From: Mycobacterium sp. GA-1285
Lineage (GTDB): Bacteria; Actinomycetota; Actinomycetes; Mycobacteriales; Mycobacteriaceae
Length of the DNA: 64,000 bases
Direction: 5' to 3'
Assembly: GCF_001499905.1 (NCBI RefSeq)
Contig: NZ_LQIS01000016.1
Span: 1 to 64,000 of the forward strand
Below, in pieces: positions 37,541 to 47,375 of the stretch. The notes under the pieces were generated by a model. It ran no database searches, was not told the origin of the DNA, and saw nothing but the letters and a program-made list of their open reading frames with translations. Every line of letters begins with the position of its first letter. Positions within the stretch are counted from its first letter, which is position 1. Position numbers and translations under genes: made by a program.

Positions 37541-38227
37541 ATGACGACGCATCAGGTCGGAACGCGCGAACAGTGGCGCGCGGCGTACGAACAACAGCTG
37601 GCCGACGAGAAGGAGCTGACCCGCAGGGCCGCAGAGCTCGCCAAGCGACGACAGTCCTTGCCGTGGGTGGCGGTCGACAAGCCGTACCAGTTCGACACCA
37701 CGTCCGGGCGGCGCACACTGGCCGAGTTGTTCGACGGCCGATCCCAGTTGATCGTCCGGCACTTCATGCACGGGCCGAAAACGCCGGAGGGCTGCCCGGG
37801 GTGCACCTTCGAAACCGACAACCTGGTCGGCGCGGTTCCGCACCTGGCGCACAGGGACGTGACGTTCATCCTGTCGTCGCGCTCCCCCCTTCCGGTGCTC
37901 AACGCCTACAAGCAGCGGATGGGCTGGGACATCGAATGGGTGTCCTCAGGCGGCAGCGACTTCGACGCCGACTTCTTCGGCTACATGCATGTTCCGACGC
38001 CGCGACGTGACTTCGGCAAGGGCAGCGGCAGCATGCTCGACGTCATGGAGTTGATGGCGCTGAGTTGCTTTGCCCTGGAGGACGGCGTCGTCTATCACAC
38101 GTACTCGACCTACGACCGCGGCACCGAAGCGCTGAACGCGACGTGGCAGCTGTTGGACCGCACCCCCAAGGGTCGCGGCGAGGACTTCTCCGACTGGCCG
38201 CGCAAACGCGACGAGTACCCGGCGTAG
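37541..38227 (+). CDS. DUF899 family thioredoxin-like protein
   Basis: 228 aa from ATG 37541, preceded by GAGGAGG. It resembles the DUF899 family (thioredoxin fold). FMHGPKTPEGCPGCTFETDNLVG near residues 75-97 carries the CxxC-type pair (CPGC) and SMLDVMELMALS and VYHTYSTYDRG are conserved. Probably redox or small-molecule related; no function established. It converges on sahH, with a 14-bp-arm hairpin between the stops. Confidence 0.85.
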   Translation: MTTHQVGTREQWRAAYEQQLADEKELTRRAAELAKRRQSLPWVAVDKPYQFDTTSGRRTLAELFDGRSQLIVRHFMHGPKTPEGCPGCTFETDNLVGAVPHLAHRDVTFILSSRSPLPVLNAYKQRMGWDIEWVSSGGSDFDADFFGYMHVPTPRRDFGKGSGSMLDVMELMALSCFALEDGVVYHTYSTYDRGTEALNATWQLLDRTPKGRGEDFSDWPRKRDEYPA

Positions 38228-38237
38228 GGCCGCTCGC

Positions 38238-38284
38238 GCGAGACTGCGGGGAGACCGCACGACGGCGATCCCCCGCAGTCTCGC
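38238..38284. terminator. Large perfect inverted repeat between DUF899 and sahH
   Basis: GCGAGACTGCGGGG (38238-38251) is repeated exactly in reverse complement at 38271-38284, with a 19-nt spacer. It lies between two convergent stops, so it can terminate both. No T-run. The spacer is long for a simple terminator, so a dispersed palindrome is the alternative. Confidence 0.65.
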
Positions 38285-38295
38285 TGAAGAAGTGA

Positions 38296-39753
<1,458 letters not shown>

Positions 39754-39776
39754 GAGAGCCCCTTTTCGTTCGTCAT

Positions 39777-39815
39777 TTGCCTATGAGCATTGCCTATGAG
39801 CGCACAGATGTGCGC
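39777..39815. promoter_or_regulatory. Direct repeat and perfect palindrome upstream of ahcY
   Basis: TTGCCTATGAGC occurs at 39777-39788 and again at 39790-39801 (13-bp period). It is followed by the perfect palindrome GCGCACA-GA-TGTGCGC at 39800-39815. They lie 24-62 bp upstream of the ahcY start, where an operator and promoter would be. The regulator is unknown. Confidence 0.55.
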
Positions 39816-39890
39816 ACGGCGACATCCATAGCCTGCGGGCTCGCGGGACAGGCGCTTGTCGCGGTTCAACCAGCGGTGGCGCTCTGACAG

Positions 39891-40550
39891 CTAGGGAATA
39901 TCGATAACACCGTAGCGTTCGGCGAACGGGGTCATCAATCGGGCCAGGTCATCCGCCACGGTCTCGGTGGTCAGGTGATCGGCTTCCGGCGGCATCGAGA
40001 CGTAGCTCATCGCGAGCCGAACGATCGCGCGGGCCAGCACCCCGGCGTCCTCTTCGCTGGCCTTCACCCAGCTGTCGACGAACGTTTGCGTCAGCCGCCG
40101 GCTGCAGTGGGTGATGATCGGGCCGCTGTCGGTGGTGATGAGCTGAAGCAGGTCCGGCTTCGCCTCCCCTGTCAGCAACGAGATCACCAGCGGGTCGGCT
40201 GCGGACTCGGTGAAGAAGTCGCGGAAGCCCTGACTGAATGCCGCGAAGACGTCGCCGACGTTGCCCTCGATGGCATCGTCGATCTGGTCGACGAGCCGGT
40301 CGGCCAGGCGCATGGCGTAGGCCTGCGCCAGTCCCTGGCGCGAGCCGAATTCGTTGTAGATGGTCTGCCGGCTGATGCCTGCCGCCTTGGCGACGTCCGC
40401 GAGCGTGATCGCCGACCAGTCACGGCTGAGCAGGAGTTCCCGCATGCCGTCCAGAATGGAGTCGCGCAGCAGCACCCTCGAGGCCTCGGCGTAGGGGATG
40501 CGCTGCGCGGTCCGGCGCGGGCTGTTCACACGCGCGAGACTAGTCGTCAC
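39891..40550 (-). CDS. alkX: TetR-family repressor AlkX
   Basis: 219 aa from GTG 40550, last gene of the alkB operon (Rv3249c-like). The HTH is [35 protein letters not shown] near residues 47-80. The C-terminal part has [28 protein letters not shown] and [17 protein letters not shown]. Orthologues repress alkane hydroxylase genes and respond to alkane oxidation products. Its start overlaps the rubB stop, so it is made with the operon it controls. Confidence 0.92.
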   Translation of the reverse strand: MTTSLARVNSPRRTAQRIPYAEASRVLLRDSILDGMRELLLSRDWSAITLADVAKAAGISRQTIYNEFGSRQGLAQAYAMRLADRLVDQIDDAIEGNVGDVFAAFSQGFRDFFTESAADPLVISLLTGEAKPDLLQLITTDSGPIITHCSRRLTQTFVDSWVKASEEDAGVLARAIVRLAMSYVSMPPEADHLTTETVADDLARLMTPFAERYGVIDIP

Positions 40551-40732
40551 GGACGGGCGACCTCGACCATCTCGAAGTCGGACTTGGCCGCGCCGCAGTC
40601 CGGGCAACTCCAGTCGTCGGGGATGTCGTCCCAGTGCGTGCCCGGCGCGATGCCGTCCTCCGGCCAGCCCTTTTCCTCGTCGTACTCGAATCCACACTGC
40701 ACGCAGACGAACAGCTTGTACGGCTCGTTCAT
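40547..40732 (-). CDS. rubB: Rubredoxin RubB
   Basis: A 61-aa rubredoxin with iron ligands Cys10, Cys13, Cys43 and Cys46 in two CxxC pairs (CVQC and CPDC). It passes electrons to AlkB. The stop overlaps alkX and it starts 19 bp after the rubA stop. AlkG2-type spacing ([14 protein letters not shown]) indicates it can support alkane hydroxylase. Confidence 0.96.
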   Translation of the reverse strand: MNEPYKLFVCVQCGFEYDEEKGWPEDGIAPGTHWDDIPDDWSCPDCGAAKSDFEMVEVARP

Positions 40733-40751
40733 GTCGTTTCCTTTTCTCTCG

Positions 40752-40913
40752 TCAGACGGGTTCGAAGTCGACCTTCTCGCGCACTGCGCAATCGGGGCAG
40801 CACCAGTCGTCGGGAACCGCGCTCCACGGGGTGCCGGGCGGAAAGCCTTCCCGCGGAGCGCCTTTCGCCTCGTCGTAGACGTAGTCGCAGCCCGGGCAGC
40901 GGTAGGCGGTCAC
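40752..40913 (-). CDS. rubA: Rubredoxin RubA
   Basis: 53 aa from GTG 40913. Two iron-binding pairs: Cys6-Cys9 (CPGC) and Cys39-Cys42 (CPDC, preceded by an extra Cys38), with [18 protein letters not shown] between. The GTG start overlaps the alkB stop by 4 nt. Too short for many gene finders. It is the AlkG1-type rubredoxin that usually accompanies AlkG2/RubB; the family's AlkG1 forms are often unable to replace AlkG2. Confidence 0.93.
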   Translation of the reverse strand: MTAYRCPGCDYVYDEAKGAPREGFPPGTPWSAVPDDWCCPDCAVREKVDFEPV

Positions 40914-42124
40914 GCGTGCACTCCATGACGGGCCACCGCCTTGCCGCGCACGCGGGGGTGCAGGTTCACCCGCGCGATGTCACCGTCGTAGTGCTCGAGC
41001 ACCCGGTGATCCATCACGCGGCGCCACAACGGCGGGAAGTACGTCAACGCGATCATCGACGCATAGCCGCTCGGCAGGTTCGGCGCACCCTCCATGCTGC
41101 GCAACGTCTGGTAGCGCCGGGTCGGGTTGGCGTGGTGATCGCTGTGGCGCTGCAGGTGATACAGGAACAGGTTGGTGACGATGTGGTCGGAGTTCCAGCT
41201 GTGCTCCGGCGCGCAGCGTTCGTAACGGCCACTGTCGAGCTTCTGCCGCAGCAGGCCGTAGTGCTCGAGGTAGTTGACCGTCTCGAGCAACGTGAAGCCG
41301 AAGACCGCCGAGATCACGATGTAGGGAATCAACGCCCAGCCGAATACCGCGATCAGCGCGCCGTACAACACGACCGACATCGCCCACGCGTTGAGCACGT
41401 CGTTGGACCAGTGCCACCTACTTTTCCCCGCCCGTTCGAGCCTCTTGGCCTCCAGCTCCCACGCCGACTTGAGCGACCCGAACACGCTGCGCGGCAAGAA
41501 CTCCCAGAACGTCTCGCCGAAGCGGGCCGACGCCGGATCCTCGGGAGTGGCGACGCGGACGTGGTGCCCGCGGTTGTGCTCGATGTAGAAGTGGCCGTAG
41601 CAGGTCTGCGCCAGCGTGATCTTGGCCAGCCACCGCTCGAGCGAGTCTTTCTTGTGCCCCATCTCGTGGGCGGTGTTGATGCCGACTCCCCCGAGCAGAC
41701 CGACAGACAACGCCAGGCCGATCTTGGCCGGCCAGCCCAGGCCGCCGTCGAAGCCCAGCCAGCTCAGGTCCGACGCGGTGAACAGATAGGCCCCGACGAT
41801 CACGCTGGCGTACTGGAACGGGATGTAGGCGTAGGTGCAATAGCGGTAGTACTTGTCGTTCTCCAACCGCTCCATCACCTCATCCGGCGGGTTCTGCCCG
41901 TCCGGGCCGAACTTCAGGTCCAGCGCCGGCAGCACGATGTATAGCAGTATCGGCCCGATCCAGAACGGCACCTGCGCCGCGGCGTGCCAGCCCCATTGGT
42001 TGAACGCCCAGACCAGCGGCAACATCACGAACAACGCCGTCGGCGCGATCAAACCCATCAGCCACAAGTAGCGCTTCCTGTCGCGCCACTGAGTGGTGTC
42101 CGGTTCGGGTGTCTGCGTGGTCAC
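40910..42124 (-). CDS. alkB: Alkane 1-monooxygenase AlkB
   Basis: A 404-aa membrane di-iron alkane hydroxylase. His motifs: HEMGH near residues 160-164, the EHNRGHH box near 190-196 with PEDPASARFGE following, and LQRHSDHHANP near 333-343. Adds oxygen to terminal carbons of n-alkanes with electrons from RubA/RubB. GTG 42124 was chosen over the ATG at 42154 because AGGAGG lies 7-8 nt upstream and the protein then begins as other mycobacterial AlkB proteins do. First gene of alkB-rubA-rubB-alkX. Confidence 0.96.
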   Translation of the reverse strand: MTTQTPEPDTTQWRDRKRYLWLMGLIAPTALFVMLPLVWAFNQWGWHAAAQVPFWIGPILLYIVLPALDLKFGPDGQNPPDEVMERLENDKYYRYCTYAYIPFQYASVIVGAYLFTASDLSWLGFDGGLGWPAKIGLALSVGLLGGVGINTAHEMGHKKDSLERWLAKITLAQTCYGHFYIEHNRGHHVRVATPEDPASARFGETFWEFLPRSVFGSLKSAWELEAKRLERAGKSRWHWSNDVLNAWAMSVVLYGALIAVFGWALIPYIVISAVFGFTLLETVNYLEHYGLLRQKLDSGRYERCAPEHSWNSDHIVTNLFLYHLQRHSDHHANPTRRYQTLRSMEGAPNLPSGYASMIALTYFPPLWRRVMDHRVLEHYDGDIARVNLHPRVRGKAVARHGVHA

Positions 42125-42165
42125 CGCCAAGCCTCCTGAAGTGAGTGCCGTCACGTCTGGGCTTG

Positions 42166-42194
42166 ACTATAGAGCGATCTTTGTCAGCTGTCTA
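42166..42194 (-). promoter_or_regulatory. Candidate SigA promoter and operator of the alkB operon
   Basis: Minus strand: -35 TAGACA (42194-42189), 17-nt spacer, -10 TATAGT (42171-42166), start expected near 42159, leaving a ~35-nt leader with AGGAGG. The -35 is inside the perfect palindrome TGTCTAGACA (42189-42198), a plausible AlkX site that would block polymerase. Confidence 0.68.
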
Positions 42195-42252
42195 GACACA
42201 AATCACTGTTTTGTAAAACTCCGAGTTGGCGCGGTGGCGATCAACAGGAGGG

Positions 42253-43719
42253 CTACGCCGAAATGGTTTGGCTTTCGCGGCGGCCGAGCACCGAGTGTCG
42301 GCGGCCGTAGACGAAGTACAGGGCGACGCCGATCGCCATCCAGATCAGGAAACGAATCCAGGTCAGCGCGGTGAGGTTGAGCATCAGCCATACGCACGCC
42401 ACGATCGAGGCGATCGGCAACCACGGCACGCCCGGTACCCGGAAGCCACGCTGCAGATCGGGCCGTGAGCGTCGCAGCACGATCACGCCTGCGGACACCA
42501 GGACAAAGGCGAACAACGTCCCGATGTTGACCATCTCCTCGAGCTTGTCAATCGGGAACACCGACGCGGTGATGGCCACCAGTACACCGACGATCAGCGT
42601 GATGCGCACCGGCGTGCCGTGCCGTCCGGTCCTGGCCAACCCGCGGGGCAACAACCCGTCGCGCGACATCGCGAAGAACACCCGCGTCTGCCCGAGCACC
42701 AGCACGATCACCACGGTGGTCAGGCCCGCGAGCGCGCCGATCGAGATGACCTTCGCCGCCCAGTCGATCCCGTTGGCGCTGAACGCCGTGGCGAGGTTGG
42801 CCTTCTCCCCCGCCGCGCGCAGTTCCGTGTAGTGCACCATGCCGGTCAGCACAACCGCCACCGCAACGTAGAGCACCGTGACGATCGCCAGCGAGGCCAG
42901 GATGCCGCGGGACACGTCGCGCTGCGGATTCTTGGTCTCCTCCGCGGTGGTGGCCACGACGTCGAACCCGATGAACGCGAAGAAGACGATCGAGGCACCG
43001 GCCAGGAGGCCGTACCACCCGTAGCTACTGCCCTCGGCGCCGGTGAGCAAGGAGAGCAGCGACTGATCGGTGCCCCGTCCGCCTTCGCCCCGTTCGGCGG
43101 GCGGCAAGAAGGGCGAATAGTTGGCCGCCTTGATGTAGAACGCGCCGACGGCGACGACCAGCAGGACAACCGCGACTTTGATCACGGTGATCGCCAGGCT
43201 CACACCGGCGGAGAGCTTCGTGCCCAGCGCCAGGATGACGGTGACGAAGACGATGATCAGCAGCGCACCCCAATCCAGTTGCAACACACCGAGATCGGCG
43301 GTTCCGCCCCCGAACTCGAACACCTCGCCGAGGTAACTGGACCACCCCTTGGCGACCACTGCCGACGCAACCGCGAACTCGAGGATGAGGTCCCAGCCGA
43401 TGATCCAGGCCACGAACTCGCCGAACGTGGCGTAGGAGAATGTGTAGGCACTGCCCGCGACCGGCACCGTGGAGGCGAACTCCGCGTAGCACAGGGCGGC
43501 CAGCCCGCAGGCGACCGCTGCGAGCACGAACGAGATCGAGATGGCGGGGCCGGTGATGTTTCCCGCGGTCGAAGCGGTGATGGTGAAGATGCCCGCCCCG
43601 ATCACCACGGACACCCCGAACACCGTGAGGTCCCACCAACTCAGGTCTTTGCGCAACCGGGTGTCGGGCTCGTCGGTGTCGGCGATCGACTGCTCTACCG
43701 ACTTCGTCCGCCGAGCCAT
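42253..43719 (-). CDS. APC-family amino-acid permease (cationic type)
   Basis: 488 aa with about 12-13 membrane segments. Helix 1 contains the unwound GxG substrate motif GVSVVIGAGIFTITA (near 36-50), and helix 8 region FFAFIGFDVVATTAEETKNPQRDV is the conserved APC signature. Resembles cationic amino-acid transporters and Rv3253c. Predicted to import basic or other amino acids. ATG 43719 is preceded by GGGAGGA. It is divergent from the FAD oxidoreductase gene. Confidence 0.9.
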   Translation of the reverse strand: MARRTKSVEQSIADTDEPDTRLRKDLSWWDLTVFGVSVVIGAGIFTITASTAGNITGPAISISFVLAAVACGLAALCYAEFASTVPVAGSAYTFSYATFGEFVAWIIGWDLILEFAVASAVVAKGWSSYLGEVFEFGGGTADLGVLQLDWGALLIIVFVTVILALGTKLSAGVSLAITVIKVAVVLLVVAVGAFYIKAANYSPFLPPAERGEGGRGTDQSLLSLLTGAEGSSYGWYGLLAGASIVFFAFIGFDVVATTAEETKNPQRDVSRGILASLAIVTVLYVAVAVVLTGMVHYTELRAAGEKANLATAFSANGIDWAAKVISIGALAGLTTVVIVLVLGQTRVFFAMSRDGLLPRGLARTGRHGTPVRITLIVGVLVAITASVFPIDKLEEMVNIGTLFAFVLVSAGVIVLRRSRPDLQRGFRVPGVPWLPIASIVACVWLMLNLTALTWIRFLIWMAIGVALYFVYGRRHSVLGRRESQTISA

Positions 43720-43760
43720 CGCGCGTCCTCCCGTTGAATCCGTTCCGGCAATCTACCGAG

Positions 43761-43766
43761 TACCGT
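43761..43766 (+). promoter_or_regulatory. Candidate leaderless -10 for the FAD oxidoreductase
   Basis: TACCGT (TANNNT) ends 7 nt before ATG 43774. It overlaps the alternative GTG at 43765, which argues for the later start. Confidence 0.5.
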
Positions 43767-43773
43767 GCACCCA

Positions 43774-45144
43774 ATGGGGCGGACTTATAAACACGTGATC
43801 GTCATCGGCGGCAGCCTGGCGGGCATGTGCGCGGCCCGGGTGCTGGCGGAAGTCAGCGACCGGGTCACCGTCTATGAACGCGACGATCTGCCCGCCGAGC
43901 CGGCCAACCGCGCGGCGGTGCCGCAAGGCCGCCACGTCCATCTGCTGATGGCCCGCGGCGCCGAAGAATTCGAAAGCCACTTCCCCGGCCTGCTCGCCGA
44001 CATGGTGGCCGACGGCGTCCCGATTCTGGAGAACCGGCCGGACTGCATTCACTTCGGCGCGGCAGGCCACGTCCTTGGTACCGCACACCGCTTGCGCGAC
44101 GAATTCACCGCCTACGTGCCCAGCAGGCCGCAACTCGAATGGCAGATCCGCAAGCGGGTGAGAGACATCGACAACGTCGCCATCGTGCACGCCACCGTCA
44201 CCGAACCCGTCCACGACGCCGCACGGCAACGGGTGATCGGTGTGCTGCTCGATTCGGGTCAGACCGTCGACGCCGATCTGGTGGTCGACGCCACCGGCCG
44301 GGGCACCCGCCTGCCCGCGTGGCTCGAGAAATGGGGTTATGAGCGTCCGCCCGAGGAAACGGTCGACGTCGGCATCTCCTATGCCAGCCACCAGTTCCAC
44401 GTCCCCGACGGCCTGCTCGCCGAGAAGGTCGTGGTCGCCGGCGCCTCGCGAGAACAACCGCTCGGCATCGGCATGCTGTTCTACGAGGACGGCAACTGGA
44501 ACGTCACGTCCTTCGGCGTCGGCAAGGTGCCGCCGCCGCAGACCGTCGAGCAGATCCTCGACCTGGCCGACGAGATCCTGCCCACCCACGTGTCGGCCGC
44601 GCTGCGGCAGGCCACGCCGCTCGGCGAGATGGCGTTTCACCGGTATCCGACGTCTCGGTGGCGCCGCTACGACACCCTCGACCGGTTCCCCGCCGGGATC
44701 TTCCCGTTCGGCGATGCGGTCGTCAGCTTCAACCCGACGTTCGGCCAGGGCATGACCATGACGGCGATCCAGGCGAGCAACCTGCGGTCGTTGCTGGCAT
44801 CCGGCGACCCCGACGTGCCCCGTCGTCTCGCGAAGGCGACGGCCAAGACGACGTGGCCGGTCTGGGTGATGACGGCCATCGGCGACCTGACACTGCACAA
44901 TGCGACCGGCGAGTCGAAGTGGTGGTACAAGCCGGTGGGCGGGTTGTTCGACCAGTTCCTCGGCGCCGCGGAGACCGATCCCGTTCTCGCCGAATGGTTT
45001 CTGCGCCGGTTCAGCCTGCTCGACAGCCTCTACATGGTGCCGTCGCCGCGGCTGGTCGGCCGCACCATTCGCCACAATCTGCGGCTGTGGCTGGCCGAGA
45101 AGCGGGCGGCCAGACAAGCGGCCACCGTGCCTCAACCGGCGTGA
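43774..45144 (+). CDS. FAD-dependent oxidoreductase (Rv3254-like)
   Basis: 456 aa. The Rossmann motif is IVIGGSLAGMCAARVL near residues 9-24 (GGSLAG variant of GxGxxG), and the second FAD motif near 300 is PFGDAVVSFNPTFGQGMTMTAIQA. It resembles tryptophan-halogenase/squalene-epoxidase-like FAD monooxygenases. Substrate unknown. ATG 43774 preferred because a -10 lies 7 nt upstream and no ribosome-binding site is present. Divergent from the permease. Confidence 0.85.
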   Translation: MGRTYKHVIVIGGSLAGMCAARVLAEVSDRVTVYERDDLPAEPANRAAVPQGRHVHLLMARGAEEFESHFPGLLADMVADGVPILENRPDCIHFGAAGHVLGTAHRLRDEFTAYVPSRPQLEWQIRKRVRDIDNVAIVHATVTEPVHDAARQRVIGVLLDSGQTVDADLVVDATGRGTRLPAWLEKWGYERPPEETVDVGISYASHQFHVPDGLLAEKVVVAGASREQPLGIGMLFYEDGNWNVTSFGVGKVPPPQTVEQILDLADEILPTHVSAALRQATPLGEMAFHRYPTSRWRRYDTLDRFPAGIFPFGDAVVSFNPTFGQGMTMTAIQASNLRSLLASGDPDVPRRLAKATAKTTWPVWVMTAIGDLTLHNATGESKWWYKPVGGLFDQFLGAAETDPVLAEWFLRRFSLLDSLYMVPSPRLVGRTIRHNLRLWLAEKRAARQAATVPQPA

Positions 45145-45172
45145 ATTTGGTGCGAGCGGGTAGGTTTTGGCC

Positions 45173-45190
45173 ATGACGAGGACGCGATGA
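45173..45190 (+). CDS. Five-codon upstream ORF overlapping the DUF808 start
   Basis: ATG at 45173 starts MTRTR and its TGA stop overlaps the DUF808 ATG (CGATGAGC) by 4 nt. TAGGTT at 45161-45166 is a TANNNT -10 that ends 6 nt upstream, so the transcript may start at the uORF ATG. Such an arrangement would couple or limit DUF808 translation. Evidence is sequence layout only. Confidence 0.4.
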   Translation: MTRTR

Positions 45191-46137
45191 GCGCGGGACT
45201 GTTCGGGCTTCTCGACGACGTGGCGGTGCTGGCGCGGATGGCCGCTGCATCGGTCGACGACATCGGGGCGGCCGCAGGGCGGGCGACCGCCAAGGCCGCG
45301 GGGGTCGTCGTCGACGACACGGCGGTGACGCCGCAGTACGTGCACGGCCTGGCCGCAGAGCGCGAGTTGCCGATCATCAAGCGCATCGCGATCGGATCGC
45401 TGCGCAACAAGCTGGTGTTCATCCTCCCCGCCGCGCTGCTGCTCAGTCAGTTTTTGCCGTGGCTGCTGACACCGCTGCTGATGCTCGGCGCGACGTACCT
45501 GTGCTACGAGGGCGCCGAGAAGATCTGGGGCCGCATACGGGGCCATGACCACCACGCCGCGCCCGTCGCGGAGGCGGGCGAGGACGCTGAAAAGTACATG
45601 GTGACCGGTGCCATTCGCACCGATTTCATCCTGTCGGCGGAGATCATGGTGATCGCGCTGAACGAGGTGGCCGATCAGTCGTTCTGGCCGCGGTTGATCA
45701 TTCTCGTCGTCGTGGCGATCGTGATCACGATCGCGGTGTACGGCGTCGTCGCCGGCATAGTGAAGATGGACGACATCGGGCTGCGACTGGCGCAGCGCAG
45801 TTCGAAGTTCGCACAGAGGATCGGCCGCGGCCTCGTGGCTGGGATGCCGAAACTGCTTGGCGCGCTTTCGATCATCGGCACGGTCGCGATGTTGTGGGTC
45901 GGCGGCCACATACTGCTGATCGGTAGCGACGAGCTGGGTTGGCACCTGCCGTACAGCCTCGTACACCACCTCGAGGAGATCGTCCATCACGCCGTCGGCG
46001 GCGTCGGCGGCGTGCTGGCGTGGTTGGTGAACACGGCCGCGTCGGCGCTCATCGGCCTGATCGTCGGCGCGGCCGTCGTCGCGGTGATGCATGTGCTGCC
46101 GTTCGGCCGACGCCCCGCGGACGACACGGCTCACTGA
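45187..46137 (+). CDS. DUF808 (YedI-like) membrane protein
   Basis: 316 aa. N-terminal soluble segment MSAGLFGLLDDVAVLARMAAASVDDIGAAAG matches DUF808, followed by several membrane helices (about 75-105, 160-180, 190-215, 230-250, 280-305). Family of unknown function. No separate ribosome-binding site is seen, so translation may depend on the overlapping uORF. It converges on manA, with 7 bp between stops. Confidence 0.86.
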   Translation: MSAGLFGLLDDVAVLARMAAASVDDIGAAAGRATAKAAGVVVDDTAVTPQYVHGLAAERELPIIKRIAIGSLRNKLVFILPAALLLSQFLPWLLTPLLMLGATYLCYEGAEKIWGRIRGHDHHAAPVAEAGEDAEKYMVTGAIRTDFILSAEIMVIALNEVADQSFWPRLIILVVVAIVITIAVYGVVAGIVKMDDIGLRLAQRSSKFAQRIGRGLVAGMPKLLGALSIIGTVAMLWVGGHILLIGSDELGWHLPYSLVHHLEEIVHHAVGGVGGVLAWLVNTAASALIGLIVGAAVVAVMHVLPFGRRPADDTAH

Positions 46138-46144
46138 GCGCGCG

Positions 46145-47371
46145 CTAGATGCCGACCGTGGCGCGGAACAGCTTCGTCGGCTCCGACGCCGCCAGCCGGA
46201 TCGGTCCCTCGTCGGCCGGCACCCACGCCGCGGATCCACGCTTCAGCGTGACGGTGCCACCCTTGGCGTGAACCATCGTCGAACCCTCGGCGCACAACAG
46301 CAGCTGCGGACCGTCGTGCCGCGCGGGTGCGTCGATCTCATGACCGACCCGTTCGTCGTCGATATCCAGCACTGACAGCGAAAACTCCTGTGCCGGTGTG
46401 TGATACACCCATTCGATGCCGTCTTCGACGTTCTCGGGCCGGACCACCACATCCTCTGCGGGCGTGAAGTCGAGCACCCGCAGCAACTCCGGGACGTCGA
46501 CGTGCTTGGGCGTCAGTCCGCCGCGCAACACGTTGTCGGAGTTGGCCATCACCTCGACACCGATACCGCTCAGATAGGTGTGCAGATTCCCCGCCGGCAG
46601 ATAGATACCTTCACCGGGACTCAGGGTGATGCGGTTGAGGAGCAGGGACGCCAGCACACCGGCGTCACCGGGATACCGTTCGCCGAGTTCGAGCACCGTC
46701 TTCGCCTCGGCCGCGAATTCGTCTTTGCCCGAACGCACATAGTGGATGGCGCCGTCGATCACCGCCGGCACCAAGACGTCGACATCGGGTTGTGGCGCGG
46801 TGATCCAGGTCGTGAACAGCGCGCGCAGCCCGTCGCCGTCGGGTTGCCCGGAGAGCAGGCTGACGAACGGATCGAGATCGCTGACCGCCAGCGCTCGCAT
46901 CAACTCGATGGTTCGCCCGACCGGCCTGAAACCGGCCAGGGCCTCGAACGGGCTCACCGCGACGATCAATTCGGGCTTGTGACTGGGATCGCGGTAGTTG
47001 CGGTTGGGCGCCGAAACGGGAATGCCGAGCCTGTTCTCCCGCTCGTAACCCTCCACGGCCTGCTGGGCGCTGGGATGTGCCTGCAGCGACAACGGTTCGT
47101 CGGCCGCCAGCACCTTGACCAGAAACGGCAGGGTCTCGCCGAAGCGCGCGCAGACCGTCGCACCCAGCTGCCCCTCGGGATCGCCATGCAGCGCGTCCAG
47201 CAGCGAAACTTCCCCGTCTTCGGTCTCCAGCATCGCGGGATCCCCGGGATGAGCACCGAACCAGAGCTCCGCCTCGGGATGCGCTGTGGGGCTTGGCCTT
47301 CCGGTGAATTCCGCAATGTCCGTGCGTGAACCCCAGGCGTAGGTTCGCACCGCTCCGCGTAGCAAGTGCAC
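46145..47371 (-). CDS. manA: Mannose-6-phosphate isomerase
   Basis: A 408-aa type I phosphomannose isomerase. Zinc-binding residues lie in LQAHPSAQQAVEGY (near 96-109), the HKPELIVAVSPFEALAG segment near 131-147, and PAGNLHTYL near 265 (metal His). It makes mannose-6-phosphate from fructose-6-phosphate for GDP-mannose synthesis. It starts at GTG 47371, 4 bp after the Rv3256c-like stop, and forms an operon with that gene and manB. Confidence 0.93.
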   Translation of the reverse strand: MHLLRGAVRTYAWGSRTDIAEFTGRPSPTAHPEAELWFGAHPGDPAMLETEDGEVSLLDALHGDPEGQLGATVCARFGETLPFLVKVLAADEPLSLQAHPSAQQAVEGYERENRLGIPVSAPNRNYRDPSHKPELIVAVSPFEALAGFRPVGRTIELMRALAVSDLDPFVSLLSGQPDGDGLRALFTTWITAPQPDVDVLVPAVIDGAIHYVRSGKDEFAAEAKTVLELGERYPGDAGVLASLLLNRITLSPGEGIYLPAGNLHTYLSGIGVEVMANSDNVLRGGLTPKHVDVPELLRVLDFTPAEDVVVRPENVEDGIEWVYHTPAQEFSLSVLDIDDERVGHEIDAPARHDGPQLLLCAEGSTMVHAKGGTVTLKRGSAAWVPADEGPIRLAASEPTKLFRATVGI

Positions 47372-47375
47372 TTGG

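Noticed and set aside
39754..39890. Possible SAH riboswitch upstream of ahcY
   Set aside because: The repeats and palindrome are too small and I could not lay out the known SAH riboswitch core; regulatory protein sites are simpler.
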